A program made the position numbers and the translations under genes. Below the pieces are notes generated by a model, which saw only the letters and a list, made by a program, of their open reading frames with translations, did no database searches and was not told where the DNA came from. This document shows positions 16,540 through 26,225 of a DNA stretch of 31,169 bases, piece after piece. Origin of the DNA: JBBRFH01 sp038224615 (lineage in GTDB: Bacteria > Planctomycetota > Phycisphaerae > Tepidisphaerales > Tepidisphaeraceae). The stretch lies in the NCBI GenBank assembly GCA_038224615.1, contig JBBRFH010000007.1, forward strand, positions 1 through 31,169, in the 5' to 3' direction. Numbering within the stretch: the first letter of the stretch is position 1; every line of letters begins with the position of its first letter.

Positions 16540-17268
16540 ATGACCCGCACGCTCGCCATGTCCGCGGCCCTGTGTGGCCTACTGATCGCCGGTTTTGTTG
16601 CCGGCTGCAACGTCGCCCCCAAGGCCAAGCCCGCCGCCGATGCGACGCCAGCCAACCCGGCCGTCTTGACCCTTCGGCCGGGCGATAAGCTGGAACTCAA
16701 GTTCTACTACGCGCCGGAGTTAAACGAGACGCAGCAGATCCGACCGGACGGAAAACTGACGCTGCAACTCATCGGCGAGGTCCAGGCCGCCGGCAAGACG
16801 CCGGCCGAGCTTTCGACTGAACTCCAGACGGCGTATTCGACGCAACTGAAGTACCCGCAGGTGACCGTCGTCGTCCGCGAGCAGTTGCAGCAGAAGGTGT
16901 ATGTCGCCGGCGAAGTGGCCCAGCCGGGGTTGATCGACCTCGCCGGTCCGATGAGCGTGCTCGACGCGGTGATGGCCTCGGGCGGCTTCAACATGACGAC
17001 CGCGGAAACCTCCAGCGTCATCGTGATGCGGCACGTCGATGGCAAGCGCATCGGCTACAAGGTCAACCTCAAGAACGCCATGCTGGGAGGGGACAACGAG
17101 CCGTTCGCGCTGGCGCCGCAGGACATCGTCTTCGTGCCGCGCACCGCAATCGTCAACGTCAATATCTTCCTTGAGCAGTACGTCGCCAGCGTGATCCCGC
17201 AGACCGGGTTCACGTACTCCCGCAGCACTGGCAACAACACCATCGGCCTGAATACGTCACGGCGGTAA
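16540..17268 (+). CDS. Polysaccharide export lipoprotein, Wza-like (short form)
   Basis: Outer-membrane polysaccharide export (OPX) protein that would form or gate the exit channel. The signal peptide ends in a lipobox (FVAGC, Cys about 23 from ATG 16540). A Poly_export domain (RPGDKLELKFYYAPELNE, about 48-115) and one SLBB domain (VYVAGEVAQPGLIDLAGPMS, about 122-175) follow. At 242 residues it is much shorter than Wza (about 380): it has a single SLBB domain and only a short tail (NIFLEQYVASVIPQTGF), which may be its membrane-interacting end. GAAGAGGA at 16526-16533 touches an ATG at 16534 but is well spaced for ATG 16540, so I prefer the latter. It is first in the operon, 36 bases before the Wzc-like gene. 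Confidence 0.9.
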   Translation: MTRTLAMSAALCGLLIAGFVAGCNVAPKAKPAADATPANPAVLTLRPGDKLELKFYYAPELNETQQIRPDGKLTLQLIGEVQAAGKTPAELSTELQTAYSTQLKYPQVTVVVREQLQQKVYVAGEVAQPGLIDLAGPMSVLDAVMASGGFNMTTAETSSVIVMRHVDGKRIGYKVNLKNAMLGGDNEPFALAPQDIVFVPRTAIVNVNIFLEQYVASVIPQTGFTYSRSTGNNTIGLNTSRR

Positions 17269-17304
17269 GCGACTCCGAACGCGATTCTCACAAGGCACAG
17301 TTGT

Positions 17305-19716
17305 ATGAATGACCTTATCCTCCAATCTCACGCCTCGACCGACCCGATGCTCGGTGGCGGCGGCATGCGTTCGGGCAAACGAGCCGGCAGCGTCACATCG
17401 CCGCGCGACCTGCTGTTCGTGCTCTTCTGGCACCGCCGCAAAGTTGTCACATTTTTTGTGGTGGCCTCGCTGCTGACCGCGCTGGCGGTCGTCGCTTTGC
17501 CGAGTACCTATCGCAGTGAATCGACACTGCTGGTCAAGCTCGGCAGCGAAGCGGTGAACGTCGATCCGTCCGCGGGTCTGGGCGGTCCGATGATTTCGCC
17601 GGTCATCGGGCGCGAGATGCAGATGAAGACCGAGCTCGAAGTGCTCAAAAGCCGCGAGATCGCCACGGCGGTCGTCAAACGCATCGGCGCCGGACGCATC
17701 CTGCGCAAAGACATCGCCCCCGGGGAGACAAGCGACGCCGATCCGATCTTCCGCAACGCCGTCATGGCGCTGAACCAGAACCTGAGCCTGGACGTCGTTC
17801 CCGACTCGAGCGTCCTGTCGGTCGCCTACGAGAGCGGCGACCCCAAGCTCGCCAAGGACATCACCACGGTTTACGTCGCGCAGTACCTGACGCACCGCAC
17901 CAGCGTGTATTCCAACAGCGCTAACGCCTCGTTTCTACAGGGCGAGCGGGATACGACGCTGAAGAAAGTCTCCGAGTTGCAGGAACAGATCAAGCAGATC
18001 AAGGACGAGGCCCGCGTCGGCAACCCGCAGGAGCAGCGGCAGATCCTGCAAGGCCGCATCGGCGCCATGAACAACGACGCCGCCGACGCGCGTACCAAGC
18101 GCGTCATCGGCGAGGCCGAGGTGGCCAAGCTCACCGAGCAGATGAAGTCCGTCCCGCGGACGGTCGTGCAATCGACGACGCACAACCCGGCGATGAACCA
18201 CATTGATGACCTGCGCAAGGACATCGCAAAGCTCGAGCAGGAACTGGTCGACGCGCAGTCCCGCTTCATGCCCGGACACCCGCAGATCATCCAGCTCCAA
18301 GACCGGCTGGCCGGCCGCAGGACGATTCTCGAGCACACGGTAAACGACCCCGGCGAGAGCGTCGAGGCGATGAACGACACCTACAAGGAACTCGACCGCC
18401 GGCTCGAGAACGCCCGCATCGACACCGAGGTCGCGCACGCCCGGGAAACGGCGATCCTCAGCGAGATCGCCAAGGTCGAGGCGCAGTTGCGCACCGTCAA
18501 CGACGTCGAACTTAAGATCGCCAACCTGCTCCGCACCGCCAACCTGCGGGAAGACGCGCTGAAGCTGATCTCGCAGGCGAGCGATCGCGCCGAGATTCTG
18601 ACCGCGCTGCAAGGCGAAAAGCTGAACAACGTCTCGGTCGTGCAGCCGGCCACGATGCCGCTGAAGCCGATCGCACCGAACCGTCTGATGCTGCTGGTGC
18701 TGGGTATGTTTGTCGCCGGCAGCGGCGCGATCGGGCTCGGCATCGCCGCCGAAACCCTCAGTCGCTCGACCAAACGCCCGGAAGACATTGACCGCATGAC
18801 GCATCTGCCTTGCGTGAGCGTGCCCATCGTGGAAGCCCACGGCTATCTCGGCAGCCACAGCATGGCGGCGCAGCAGACGTCGATGATGTCGCGACTGCTG
18901 CACGGTCCGAAAACCGTGTCGGGCAAGGGGACGAGCATCGTCACCCGCGCCGCCGGCACCGCCACCGCGGCGACGCCGCGCCTGACCCACAGTGACGGCA
19001 CCAACGGCGTCAACACCCCCGACGTCCGGCCGATGCGACGGTGGAGCCCGCAACTGCTGCAGGCCGCCCACGGCATCATCGACGGCCTGCTTTTCGACGC
19101 GATCCAGCAAGCCAAGGGCAAGCGCACGTTCATCACCGGCCTGGTGAGCTGCCGGCCGGGGCAAGGCGCCAGCACGCTCAGCTCGTACGTCGCGTCGGCG
19201 ATCGCCGACCGGCTCGAAGCGTCATTGCCACTGCACCCGAACGATCACGTCCTGCTGATCGACGCCGACCTCGCCGATCCGTCTCTGCACCGCCTGCTCG
19301 GCGTCTCGGACGCGCCGGGGGTCGGTGACTGGCTGGCATCGGCGACGAACGAGGACGCGGCGCTCGACCGCTACGTCCAACCGACCAACCACAGCCGACT
19401 CTCGCTGATGCCTGCGGGTCATACGCACCAGATGACGCATCTGCTTGACCGCGTCGATCGCCTCTTCGACGAGGCCCGTCTCGACTTCCGCCATCTGGTG
19501 GTGGACCTGCCGCCGGTCTCCGGTGCGCCGACGACTTTGCGGCTGGCAGCCAAGTGCGATGCCGTGCTGCTCATTGTCGAATGCGGCAACCTGCACCAGG
19601 AAGTCGTCCGCCGCAGCGTCCGCGCCCTCCAGGCCGCCGGCGCCAACGTGGCGGGCGTGGTGCTGAACAAGCGCCGCTTCCCGATCCCCGACTGGTTGTA
19701 CGAGCGATCGTCGTAA
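17305..19716 (+). CDS. Wzc/ExoP-like chain-length protein fused to a BY-kinase-type domain lacking the Walker A lysine
   Basis: An 803-residue inner-membrane protein. The order is: cytoplasmic tail, membrane segment about 45-66, Wzz-type periplasmic domain with long coiled coils (about 210-430), second membrane segment about 458-482, a linker of about 120 residues, and a C-terminal P-loop domain. Relatives set chain length and open the exporter through cycles of tyrosine phosphorylation. Here the Walker A motif reads PGQGAST (Ala622) where active kinases have G-x-G-K-S/T. Walker A' (LLIDADLADP, Asp653) and Walker B (VVDLPP, Asp734) are kept. The tail has a single tyrosine (WLYERSS) instead of a Tyr cluster. 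ATP binding or phosphotransfer is therefore doubtful and the domain may be structural. Start ATG 17305 has only a weak upstream AAGG. Confidence 0.9.
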   Translation: MNDLILQSHASTDPMLGGGGMRSGKRAGSVTSPRDLLFVLFWHRRKVVTFFVVASLLTALAVVALPSTYRSESTLLVKLGSEAVNVDPSAGLGGPMISPVIGREMQMKTELEVLKSREIATAVVKRIGAGRILRKDIAPGETSDADPIFRNAVMALNQNLSLDVVPDSSVLSVAYESGDPKLAKDITTVYVAQYLTHRTSVYSNSANASFLQGERDTTLKKVSELQEQIKQIKDEARVGNPQEQRQILQGRIGAMNNDAADARTKRVIGEAEVAKLTEQMKSVPRTVVQSTTHNPAMNHIDDLRKDIAKLEQELVDAQSRFMPGHPQIIQLQDRLAGRRTILEHTVNDPGESVEAMNDTYKELDRRLENARIDTEVAHARETAILSEIAKVEAQLRTVNDVELKIANLLRTANLREDALKLISQASDRAEILTALQGEKLNNVSVVQPATMPLKPIAPNRLMLLVLGMFVAGSGAIGLGIAAETLSRSTKRPEDIDRMTHLPCVSVPIVEAHGYLGSHSMAAQQTSMMSRLLHGPKTVSGKGTSIVTRAAGTATAATPRLTHSDGTNGVNTPDVRPMRRWSPQLLQAAHGIIDGLLFDAIQQAKGKRTFITGLVSCRPGQGASTLSSYVASAIADRLEASLPLHPNDHVLLIDADLADPSLHRLLGVSDAPGVGDWLASATNEDAALDRYVQPTNHSRLSLMPAGHTHQMTHLLDRVDRLFDEARLDFRHLVVDLPPVSGAPTTLRLAAKCDAVLLIVECGNLHQEVVRRSVRALQAAGANVAGVVLNKRRFPIPDWLYERSS

Positions 19717-19766
19717 CCCACGGGCCGTGAAACGTGCCGCACGCACGCAAGGGAGATGAGCTTTTC

Positions 19767-21122
19767 GTGAGCGAGCCAGTCCTTCCAACCTCCGACGCAC
19801 AAGCGGCTGCGCCCCAGGCGCTCCCCGTGCGGGCGCGCATGCTGGTCACGCTGTTCGATCAGGGACTGGTCTCGATCGCCAGCTTCGTGACGAACTTTTT
19901 GCTGCTTCACCATTTCAGCGACGCCAAATCGCACTATGCGTACTACACGCTGGCGTTCAACCTGATGATCTGGGCGGCCGAGTTGCAGAACACGCTGGTC
20001 ATCACCCCGCACACGATACTGACACCGCGGCTGCGCGGGGCGGCGCTGCGGCGCTTTCACGGCAGCACGCTGGTGCAGAGCATCGTCGTATCGATCGGGA
20101 CGATGCTGCTGACAGCGGTCGGCGGCCTTATTGCGGTGGGCCGTGATCGGGAACTCTCGCTCGTACTCTTCGCGCTCGCTGCGGGTGCGGTGGCGATTGG
20201 GCTTCGCAACTACGCCCGCCCCTACGCCTTCGCGGCGCGCCGCCCGACGGTCGCGGCGATCCTCGACCTCGCCGTCTCCGCACTGCAGATCGGCGGCGTA
20301 CTCTTGCTTGCCTACACCGATGCGCTTTCGGCGTGGACGGCCGTCGCAACCGTCGGCGCGGCGGCGGCGGTCCCGTCGCTGGTGTGGCTCTTCGTGCAGC
20401 GACACCACTTCCATCCACGCCTCGGACACGCGATCGAGGACTACAAAATCGAATGGCCCAACACGCGATGGGTCTTCCTCTCCGGCATGCTCTGGAACGG
20501 CGGGATGCAGCTTTACCCGTGGCTGATCCTGATCTGCAGCGGCCAACCGGAAGTGGCCGTCTGGGGCGCCTGCTATCAGCTCGCCTGCGTCGCCAACCCG
20601 TTGATGATGGGCCTGCAGAACTTCATCGGGCCGCGCATCGCCGAGGCCTACGCCGAGATGAATCGCGGAGCGTTTGCCAGCTACGTCGCCAAGATCGCAA
20701 CGTTCGCATGCCTGCTGATGACCGGCCCGGCGGTGCTGCTCTCGATCTACGCCGACACCGCGTTGCAATGGCTCACCAAAGGCCAATACCAAGGCCACCA
20801 GCAGGCGATCACGCTGCTGTGCGCGATGATCGTCTTCCAGGCGATCACGTTCACCCTGTCGCGCGGGCTGTTCGCGCTGAACCGCGCGGACCTCGATCTG
20901 TATTGCAACATCCTCCCGCTGCTGATCCTGTTCACACTCGGCATCTGGGCAACGACGGCGCACGGCGTCGACGGCGCCGCCGCCAGCATGTTGGCGGCGC
21001 AACTGCTCTCGGGATTGTCGCGCGGCGTGTTCTTCTTCTGGGCGCTCAAACGCCCGGCGGTCAACCGAGCTGAACTGCTGCCCAGCGCCGTCGGCGCGCC
21101 AGCCGCGCGAGGTGCGGCATGA
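19767..21122 (+). CDS. Wzx-like polysaccharide flippase
   Basis: A 451-residue integral membrane protein of the polysaccharide-transport (MOP/Wzx) kind, with about 12 hydrophobic segments, for example LVTLFDQGLVSIASFVTNFL at the start. Such proteins flip lipid-linked repeat units across the inner membrane. The N-terminal DQGLVSIASFVTNFLL and the YAYYTLAF-type second helix are like those of transporter-family members in other polysaccharide loci. The start is uncertain: GTG 19767 has GGGAG 11 bases upstream, and a GTG at 19734 is in frame. It follows the Wzc-like gene by about 50 bases, and its stop overlaps the next start as ATGA. Confidence 0.82.
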   Translation: MSEPVLPTSDAQAAAPQALPVRARMLVTLFDQGLVSIASFVTNFLLLHHFSDAKSHYAYYTLAFNLMIWAAELQNTLVITPHTILTPRLRGAALRRFHGSTLVQSIVVSIGTMLLTAVGGLIAVGRDRELSLVLFALAAGAVAIGLRNYARPYAFAARRPTVAAILDLAVSALQIGGVLLLAYTDALSAWTAVATVGAAAAVPSLVWLFVQRHHFHPRLGHAIEDYKIEWPNTRWVFLSGMLWNGGMQLYPWLILICSGQPEVAVWGACYQLACVANPLMMGLQNFIGPRIAEAYAEMNRGAFASYVAKIATFACLLMTGPAVLLSIYADTALQWLTKGQYQGHQQAITLLCAMIVFQAITFTLSRGLFALNRADLDLYCNILPLLILFTLGIWATTAHGVDGAAASMLAAQLLSGLSRGVFFFWALKRPAVNRAELLPSAVGAPAARGAA

Positions 21123-22441
21123 CCTCGATGGCAGTCCCGCTGGATTTCGACCGACACCACACGCGAGGGCGCGTCATGTGGCCGTGGATCACGGCGCTCG
21201 TGCTTTTTTGCTGTTTCGCCGCCGGCTGCTGGCAATGGAACGGACAACAGCCGTGGTATTCAACCAGCGCGAGCGACGTCGAAGCACTCGTCGGCCGCGT
21301 CTCTGAAGGTCAGGCCAGTCGGCAGATCGGCTTCCTCGTGTTGGGGCTGTACGGTCTGGGACTTCTCGCGATGCCCGGCACCCGCGCGGTGAAGTTCAAA
21401 CCGGTCCTGTTCTACCTCCTGCTGCTGTTCATCATCTGGGCATTCATCAGCCTGGCGTGGAGCGCCGACCACGCGCAGACCGCCAAGCGACTGGTGGTTT
21501 TCGCATCCATGTGCCTGACCGTCGCGGGAGTGATCAAGCACTACGACATCCGGCAGATGGCGCAGATCGCTTGCATCGCATCGACCTTGACCCTCCTGTC
21601 CGCAGTCGCAATTGAGGTACACGCAGTCGCCGGCCACTTCCCGGGCGTCGGGCTATACCGTTTCAGCGGGATGCTGCACCCCAATCACCAGGCGCTGAAC
21701 TGCGGCGTCGTGATCCTCTCGTCGCTCTACCTCGTCCGCATCGAGCAGCGCCGCTGGCTGTTGATCCTCGCCGCGATCGCGCTGGCGGCGCTGATGCTGA
21801 CCAAATCGCGCACGGCGCTGATGGCGATCATGAGCGGTGTGGCGTTCTACTGGCTCTTCGCCGCCAGCACGAAACGGGCCGTGATGACCCTGCTGATCTG
21901 CGCCTGGATCGGCGGCGGGGTGATGTGGCTCAACTCGCTCGATGTGCTCCCCTCGTTCAGCAGCGTCATCGCAATGGGCCGCAGTGATCTGAAGAAGCAG
22001 GACCCGCGCGAGCTGACCGGCCGAACCGCGATCTGGAAGTTCGCGCTTATGCAGGCCGACAAGGATCCGAACCGCACCTTCATCGGTTACGGGTTCGAGA
22101 CATTCTGGACACCGGCTAACGTGCAGGGCGTGTCGCAGTTCGTGAACTTCAACATCAGCGAAGGCCACAACATCTACCTCGACTGGTATCTCGAGCTCGG
22201 CCTCGTCGGCGCGGGACTCTACGGTGTCGTGCTCCTGTCGGCGCTGTTGCGCTGGACGGTGGCGGCGCGGGTACTCGAATCGCCTTCATGCGCCATCGCC
22301 GCGGGCATCATTGTCGGCGCGATCGTACACGGGTTCGCCGAGTCGTCCCTGGGGGACGCCAGCCTGCCGACGTTTTTCTTCTACACATCCATCGCACTCT
22401 CCACGCTCGCGCGGCCGGACGAGTTGGAGGACGCCGTATGA
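21119..22441 (+). CDS. O-antigen polymerase/ligase family protein (Wzy or WaaL type)
   Basis: A 440-residue membrane protein with about 10-12 hydrophobic segments and a large periplasmic loop late in the chain. LHPNHQALNCGVVILSSLYL, TKSRTALMAIMSG and the loop signature ELTGRTAIWKFAL, then YGFETFW and SEGHNIYLDWYLELG, are typical of the O-antigen ligase/polymerase family. In this context it most likely joins repeat units on the periplasmic side (Wzy role); a ligase role cannot be excluded by sequence. It overlaps the flippase stop by 4 bases (ATGA at 21119) and the next gene in the same way, indicating translational coupling. Confidence 0.88.
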   Translation: MTSMAVPLDFDRHHTRGRVMWPWITALVLFCCFAAGCWQWNGQQPWYSTSASDVEALVGRVSEGQASRQIGFLVLGLYGLGLLAMPGTRAVKFKPVLFYLLLLFIIWAFISLAWSADHAQTAKRLVVFASMCLTVAGVIKHYDIRQMAQIACIASTLTLLSAVAIEVHAVAGHFPGVGLYRFSGMLHPNHQALNCGVVILSSLYLVRIEQRRWLLILAAIALAALMLTKSRTALMAIMSGVAFYWLFAASTKRAVMTLLICAWIGGGVMWLNSLDVLPSFSSVIAMGRSDLKKQDPRELTGRTAIWKFALMQADKDPNRTFIGYGFETFWTPANVQGVSQFVNFNISEGHNIYLDWYLELGLVGAGLYGVVLLSALLRWTVAARVLESPSCAIAAGIIVGAIVHGFAESSLGDASLPTFFFYTSIALSTLARPDELEDAV

Positions 22442-23598
22442 GTAACCGACCGCGCATCGCACTGATCACCGGCGACTTCCCGCCCGCCATCAGCGGCATC
22501 GCCGACTACGTCGAAAAACTCGCCGACGCCATGGTGAAACTAGGCGGCGACGTGACCGTGATCACTTCGCGCACTGAGGGCGTCGACACGCAACACCCGT
22601 TCGCGGTGCGCCGCGAGATACCGTCGTGGAAATGGCGCGACCGCGCGCAGTTGATCGAACTGCTGGCGTCCTTCGACATCGCGCACATCCAGTACCCGTC
22701 GGTCGCATACGGCCGAAGCATGATGATCAACCTGCTGCCGAAGCTGCTGGCGCGGCACGCACCGCAGACCAAATCGCTGGTGACGATCCACGACTTCCGC
22801 GTGATGCGACTGCGCTGGCGGGCCCGGGTGGCACCGATGCTGTGGGGCGTCGACGGGCTGATCCATGTCGACCCGCGCGACGGGCCGTACCTGAACACGT
22901 TCATGCCCTTCGGCAGGCCGCCCACGACGATCATCCCGATCGCGGCGAATGCCGAACCGGTCGCCTGCGTGCCCGGTGATCGGGAGCGGTGGCGCAGCGA
23001 ACTCGGCTTTGCCGCCGACGAAACCGTCGTCGCATTCTTCGGTATCCTCTATCCGCACAAAGGCCTGCCAGAGCTTCACGAGGCGATCAAGTCGCTGCGT
23101 ACACAGGGGAGAAAGATCCGGTTGCTCGCGCTCGGCGATTTCGATCGCCATGCAGAGTGGCGAGCGGGGATGCAAGAGCAGCTTCGCCAGGACCACGTGG
23201 TGTGGGTACAGGGCGCGCCGCTACAGCGCGTGAGTGAATGCCTGCACGCGGCCGACCTCGCGGCGCTGCCGTTCCACAGCGGGGCTTCGACCAATCGCGG
23301 TAGCATGCTCGCGACCCTGGCGCACGGCCTGCCGACGGTGACGACCAACGGTCCCGCTACTCCGGCGGACCTGACCGAGCAGTTCGACGTTTCGCTGGTC
23401 CCGGTCAACTCGCCCGCCGCGCTCGCGCAGGCGATCGACGACATCACCCGTGACCCCGCGCTCGCCGCCCGAATGCGCCGCAACGCCTTGATCGCGAGCG
23501 ACAAGCTGAGCTGGCCGACCGTTGCGAAGCAGACCCTGGCGTTCTACGACCGGCTGCTCGAACGGCAGCCGGCGCAGTCGATCGGAGCCGTCGCGTGA
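22438..23598 (+). CDS. GT4-type glycosyltransferase
   Basis: A 386-residue GT-B enzyme. The N-terminal RIALITGDFPPAISGIADYVEKLADAM is the nucleotide-fold opening with the G-G/S-I loop of GT4 enzymes. The C-terminal half carries VAFFGILYPHKGLPELHEAI and the donor-site region SGASTNRGSMLATLAHGLPTVTT. That region lacks the usual E-x7-E glutamates, as in some sub-families where Asn-Arg-Gly-Ser occupies this place. The start is ATG 22438, overlapping the stop of the previous gene (ATGA); a longer in-frame opening from 22288 lies inside that gene and is not used. The sugar added is unknown. Confidence 0.88.
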   Translation: MSNRPRIALITGDFPPAISGIADYVEKLADAMVKLGGDVTVITSRTEGVDTQHPFAVRREIPSWKWRDRAQLIELLASFDIAHIQYPSVAYGRSMMINLLPKLLARHAPQTKSLVTIHDFRVMRLRWRARVAPMLWGVDGLIHVDPRDGPYLNTFMPFGRPPTTIIPIAANAEPVACVPGDRERWRSELGFAADETVVAFFGILYPHKGLPELHEAIKSLRTQGRKIRLLALGDFDRHAEWRAGMQEQLRQDHVVWVQGAPLQRVSECLHAADLAALPFHSGASTNRGSMLATLAHGLPTVTTNGPATPADLTEQFDVSLVPVNSPAALAQAIDDITRDPALAARMRRNALIASDKLSWPTVAKQTLAFYDRLLERQPAQSIGAVA

Positions 23599-24812
23599 AA
23601 GTACTTAACGTTCACAACAACCACGCGTTCCCCGGCGGCATGGAAGTGCTGTTCGGCGGGATCGCCAAGGTGCTGCGCGATCGCGGGCACGACGTCATCG
23701 ACTTGGCGCGCAACAATTCCGAGCTGAACTCGCTCTGGTCCAAGCTCAATGCATTCGGCGGCGCGATCTACTCGCCTTCGACCTATCGCGACGTTGCGGC
23801 ACTGCTGAAACAGCAGAATCCGCGCGTCGCGCACGTGTGGAACCTCTATCCACAGTTCTCCACGTCGGCGCTCGATGCCATGTACGACGCCGGCGTACCT
23901 GTGCTGATGCATGTACAGGACTTCAAGCTCACCTGCCCGACCGCGCAGCACCTGCGCCACGGCACGATTTGCGAAAAATGCATCGGCGGGCGCGAGTACT
24001 ACGCGGCGATCCACAACTGCCGCAACAGCCGCGCGATGAGCGCGTCGTACGCACTGCGGAACATCTGGGCGCGCGTCAGCGGTCGACTGCAACGCGCGGT
24101 GAGCATGTACGTCTGCCCGACTAAATTCGTCGCCGACCTGATCATCCGCGGCGGGTATCCGGCCGACCGCGTGCGGGTGGTGCCGAACTTCTGCGACCTG
24201 CCCGACGTTCCCCCGCGCGAGCACGCCGGCGCGTACATCGGCTACATCGGCCGCATCAGCCCGGAGAAGGGCGTGGACGTCTTGATCGAAGCGGCGCGCC
24301 GAACCGGCTTGCCGACCAAGATCGCCGGCGATCCGCACCTGATGACGCACCTCGTCGACAGCGCGCCGCCCAACGTGCAGTTCGTCGGCGGACTGAAGCG
24401 GGAGCAGATCCCGGCGTTCCTCGACGGCGTCCGCGCGCTGGTCGTGCCCAGCGTGTGGTACGAGGCGTTCGGGATCGTCTGCGTCGAGGCGCTCAGTCGC
24501 GGCATCCCGGTGATCGCCGCCGATGCGGGCGGACTCAGCGAAGTCATTCAGCACAACGAAACAGGCCTCCTGGTTCCGATGGCCGATGCCGCGGCGCTGG
24601 GAGAGGCGATGCAGCGGCTTTGGGACGACGTCGATCTCACCATGCGCCTGGGACGGCGCGGGTATGACGTCGCACGGCAGCGCTTTACGCCGGACGCATT
24701 TTATCGCGAGATCACCGCGATCTGGTCCGAGGTCATGACGCCCGCACCCGAGACGTTATCGGGTTCGGCGGTCGCACAAACTGAAACGACCCGACAGGGA
24801 ATCGCATCGTAG
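23595..24812 (+). CDS. GT4-type glycosyltransferase with cysteine cluster
   Basis: A 405-residue GT4 enzyme. It starts at GTG 23595, overlapping the previous stop (GTGA), and begins MKVLNVHNNHAFPGGMEVLF. A four-cysteine cluster, CPTA then ICEKCIGG then HNC (about residues 112-140), looks like the metal-binding insert of a GT4 subgroup. The donor-site E-x7-E is complete in YEAFGIVCVEALSRGIPVIA, and the phosphate-binding loop is at IGRISPEKGVDVLIEA. It is the second of three consecutive glycosyltransferases, which suggests they act one after another to build the repeat unit on its lipid carrier. Confidence 0.9.
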   Translation: MKVLNVHNNHAFPGGMEVLFGGIAKVLRDRGHDVIDLARNNSELNSLWSKLNAFGGAIYSPSTYRDVAALLKQQNPRVAHVWNLYPQFSTSALDAMYDAGVPVLMHVQDFKLTCPTAQHLRHGTICEKCIGGREYYAAIHNCRNSRAMSASYALRNIWARVSGRLQRAVSMYVCPTKFVADLIIRGGYPADRVRVVPNFCDLPDVPPREHAGAYIGYIGRISPEKGVDVLIEAARRTGLPTKIAGDPHLMTHLVDSAPPNVQFVGGLKREQIPAFLDGVRALVVPSVWYEAFGIVCVEALSRGIPVIAADAGGLSEVIQHNETGLLVPMADAAALGEAMQRLWDDVDLTMRLGRRGYDVARQRFTPDAFYREITAIWSEVMTPAPETLSGSAVAQTETTRQGIAS

Positions 24813-24824
24813 GACGGGAGAAGT

Positions 24825-26048
24825 ATGTCGCAATCACTGCCCAAGAACGCACCCTCGGACTGGCGTCCGCTGCGCATCGCCGTCACCGGCGGGCGCGGGA
24901 TTCCATCCAACTACAGCGGCGTCGAACGCATCTGCGAGCAGATGTTCTGCTGGTTCGCCGACCGCGGTCACAAGATCACGATATACTGCCGCCCAGAGGT
25001 GCTGAAGGAAAAAACAGCGACCTACCGCGGCGTGCGACTCGTCCGTACCGCGGCACCGGGCGGGAAGAAGGGTGAGACGCTCACGCACGGCTTCACCAGC
25101 ACGCTGCACGCCGCGTTTCACGGTGACGTACACGACGGGGGCAAGTCGTTCGACCTGCTCTCGGTACACACGATCGCGCCCGCCATGTGGACGCCGATCG
25201 CCTACATGGCCAACCTGCCCATCGTCACACACGTACACGGCCTCGATCACCAGCGCGAGAAGTGGAAGGGGCTGGGCGCGAAGGTCATTCGCCTCGCCGA
25301 GCAGGTGATGGTGCGCACGGTCGACTATATCGGCGTCGTGAACCCGTCGATCGGCGACTACTACCACGAGAAGTTCGGGCTGGCGACCGCGCTGCTGCCC
25401 AACGGCGTCGCCGCCGTCCCGGACCAATTCGAGCCTGAGCTTTCGGTGCTTAAGAAGTTCGGCCTCGAGCGCGACAAGTACGTCGTCACCGTCGGCCGGC
25501 TCGTTCCAGAAAAGCGCTACGAGGACACGATCAACGCCTTCGCCAAGCTCGACACCGACTGCAAGCTGGTCATCGTCGGCGAGGGCCCGCACACCCGGGA
25601 TTATGTCGACCAGCTCAAGGCGTTGGGTGCCAAGGACCCGAAAAAGCGCGTGGTGTTCACAGGTCTTCAGTCAGGCGCAGCGCTGGAGACGCTCTTCCGC
25701 TGCGCGGCGTTGTACGTCAGCGCCAGCGAGCTTGAGGGCAATCCGATGAGCGTGCTCGAGTGCATGGAGCGCCGCATCCCGGCGGTGCTGACGGACATCA
25801 CCGGGCACACTCCGCTGGTGCCGCGCGGGCCATACGAGCTGTTGTTTGCTGTCGGCGACGTCGCAACGCTGACGAGCAAGATTTCGCTCGGGCTGCGCGA
25901 GCGGGCGATCGCGACCCACTGCGCCGAACAGTGCCGGCTGCACGTCCGCAAGGAATTCGGCTGGCCGGCGCTGGCGGAGAAAACCGAGGCACTGTACCTC
26001 AAGGTCGTCAACGCCCGCGTCGAAGGCGTGCCCGTCGCCGCTATCTGA
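24825..26048 (+). CDS. GT4-type glycosyltransferase of the DUF1972/rhamnosyltransferase-like kind
   Basis: A 407-residue enzyme. The N-terminal RIAVTGGRGIPSNYSGVERI resembles the R-G-I-P-x-x-Y-G-G motif of DUF1972-type transferases, several of which are annotated as rhamnosyltransferases; the sugar remains a guess. The C-terminal half has TVGRLVPEKRYEDTINAF and the E-x7-E motif in SELEGNPMSVLECMERRIPAV. GGGAGAAGT lies just before ATG 24825, and the gene follows its neighbour by 12 bases. Three of its Val-His pairs are written GTA-CAC (25128, 25164, 25233), part of a window-wide bias. Confidence 0.88.
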   Translation: MSQSLPKNAPSDWRPLRIAVTGGRGIPSNYSGVERICEQMFCWFADRGHKITIYCRPEVLKEKTATYRGVRLVRTAAPGGKKGETLTHGFTSTLHAAFHGDVHDGGKSFDLLSVHTIAPAMWTPIAYMANLPIVTHVHGLDHQREKWKGLGAKVIRLAEQVMVRTVDYIGVVNPSIGDYYHEKFGLATALLPNGVAAVPDQFEPELSVLKKFGLERDKYVVTVGRLVPEKRYEDTINAFAKLDTDCKLVIVGEGPHTRDYVDQLKALGAKDPKKRVVFTGLQSGAALETLFRCAALYVSASELEGNPMSVLECMERRIPAVLTDITGHTPLVPRGPYELLFAVGDVATLTSKISLGLRERAIATHCAEQCRLHVRKEFGWPALAEKTEALYLKVVNARVEGVPVAAI

Positions 26049-26109
26049 TCGTTGCGACTGCGGGATCCGCTTGATTGCCACATTCGGAACAGCTTTCGCA
26101 GCCTGCCAG

Positions 26110-26132
26110 GGATGTGGCAGTCCGCCACGTCC
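26110..26132. other. Short hairpin between glycosyltransferase and acyltransferase genes
   Basis: The 9-base stem GGATGTGGC / GCCACGTCC (one G-U pair) has the loop AGTCC. No T-run follows. The 177-base gap is the widest inside the polysaccharide operon, so this may be a processing or attenuation point; nothing else is seen there. Confidence 0.4.
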
Positions 26133-26225
26133 GAAGCGATAACGACAGCGTTGCAGCCGTGGGATTGTGGTATGTCATGCGGGTTCGGTCGCATCGAGAC
26201 CGTCCGACCGATCGGGAGATTATTG

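Noticed and set aside
19419..21002. Long minus-strand open frame of 527 codons
   Set aside because: It lies opposite the Wzc-like and flippase genes, has an Arg/Gln/Asp-rich shadow composition, and shows no motif; high GC keeps antisense frames open.
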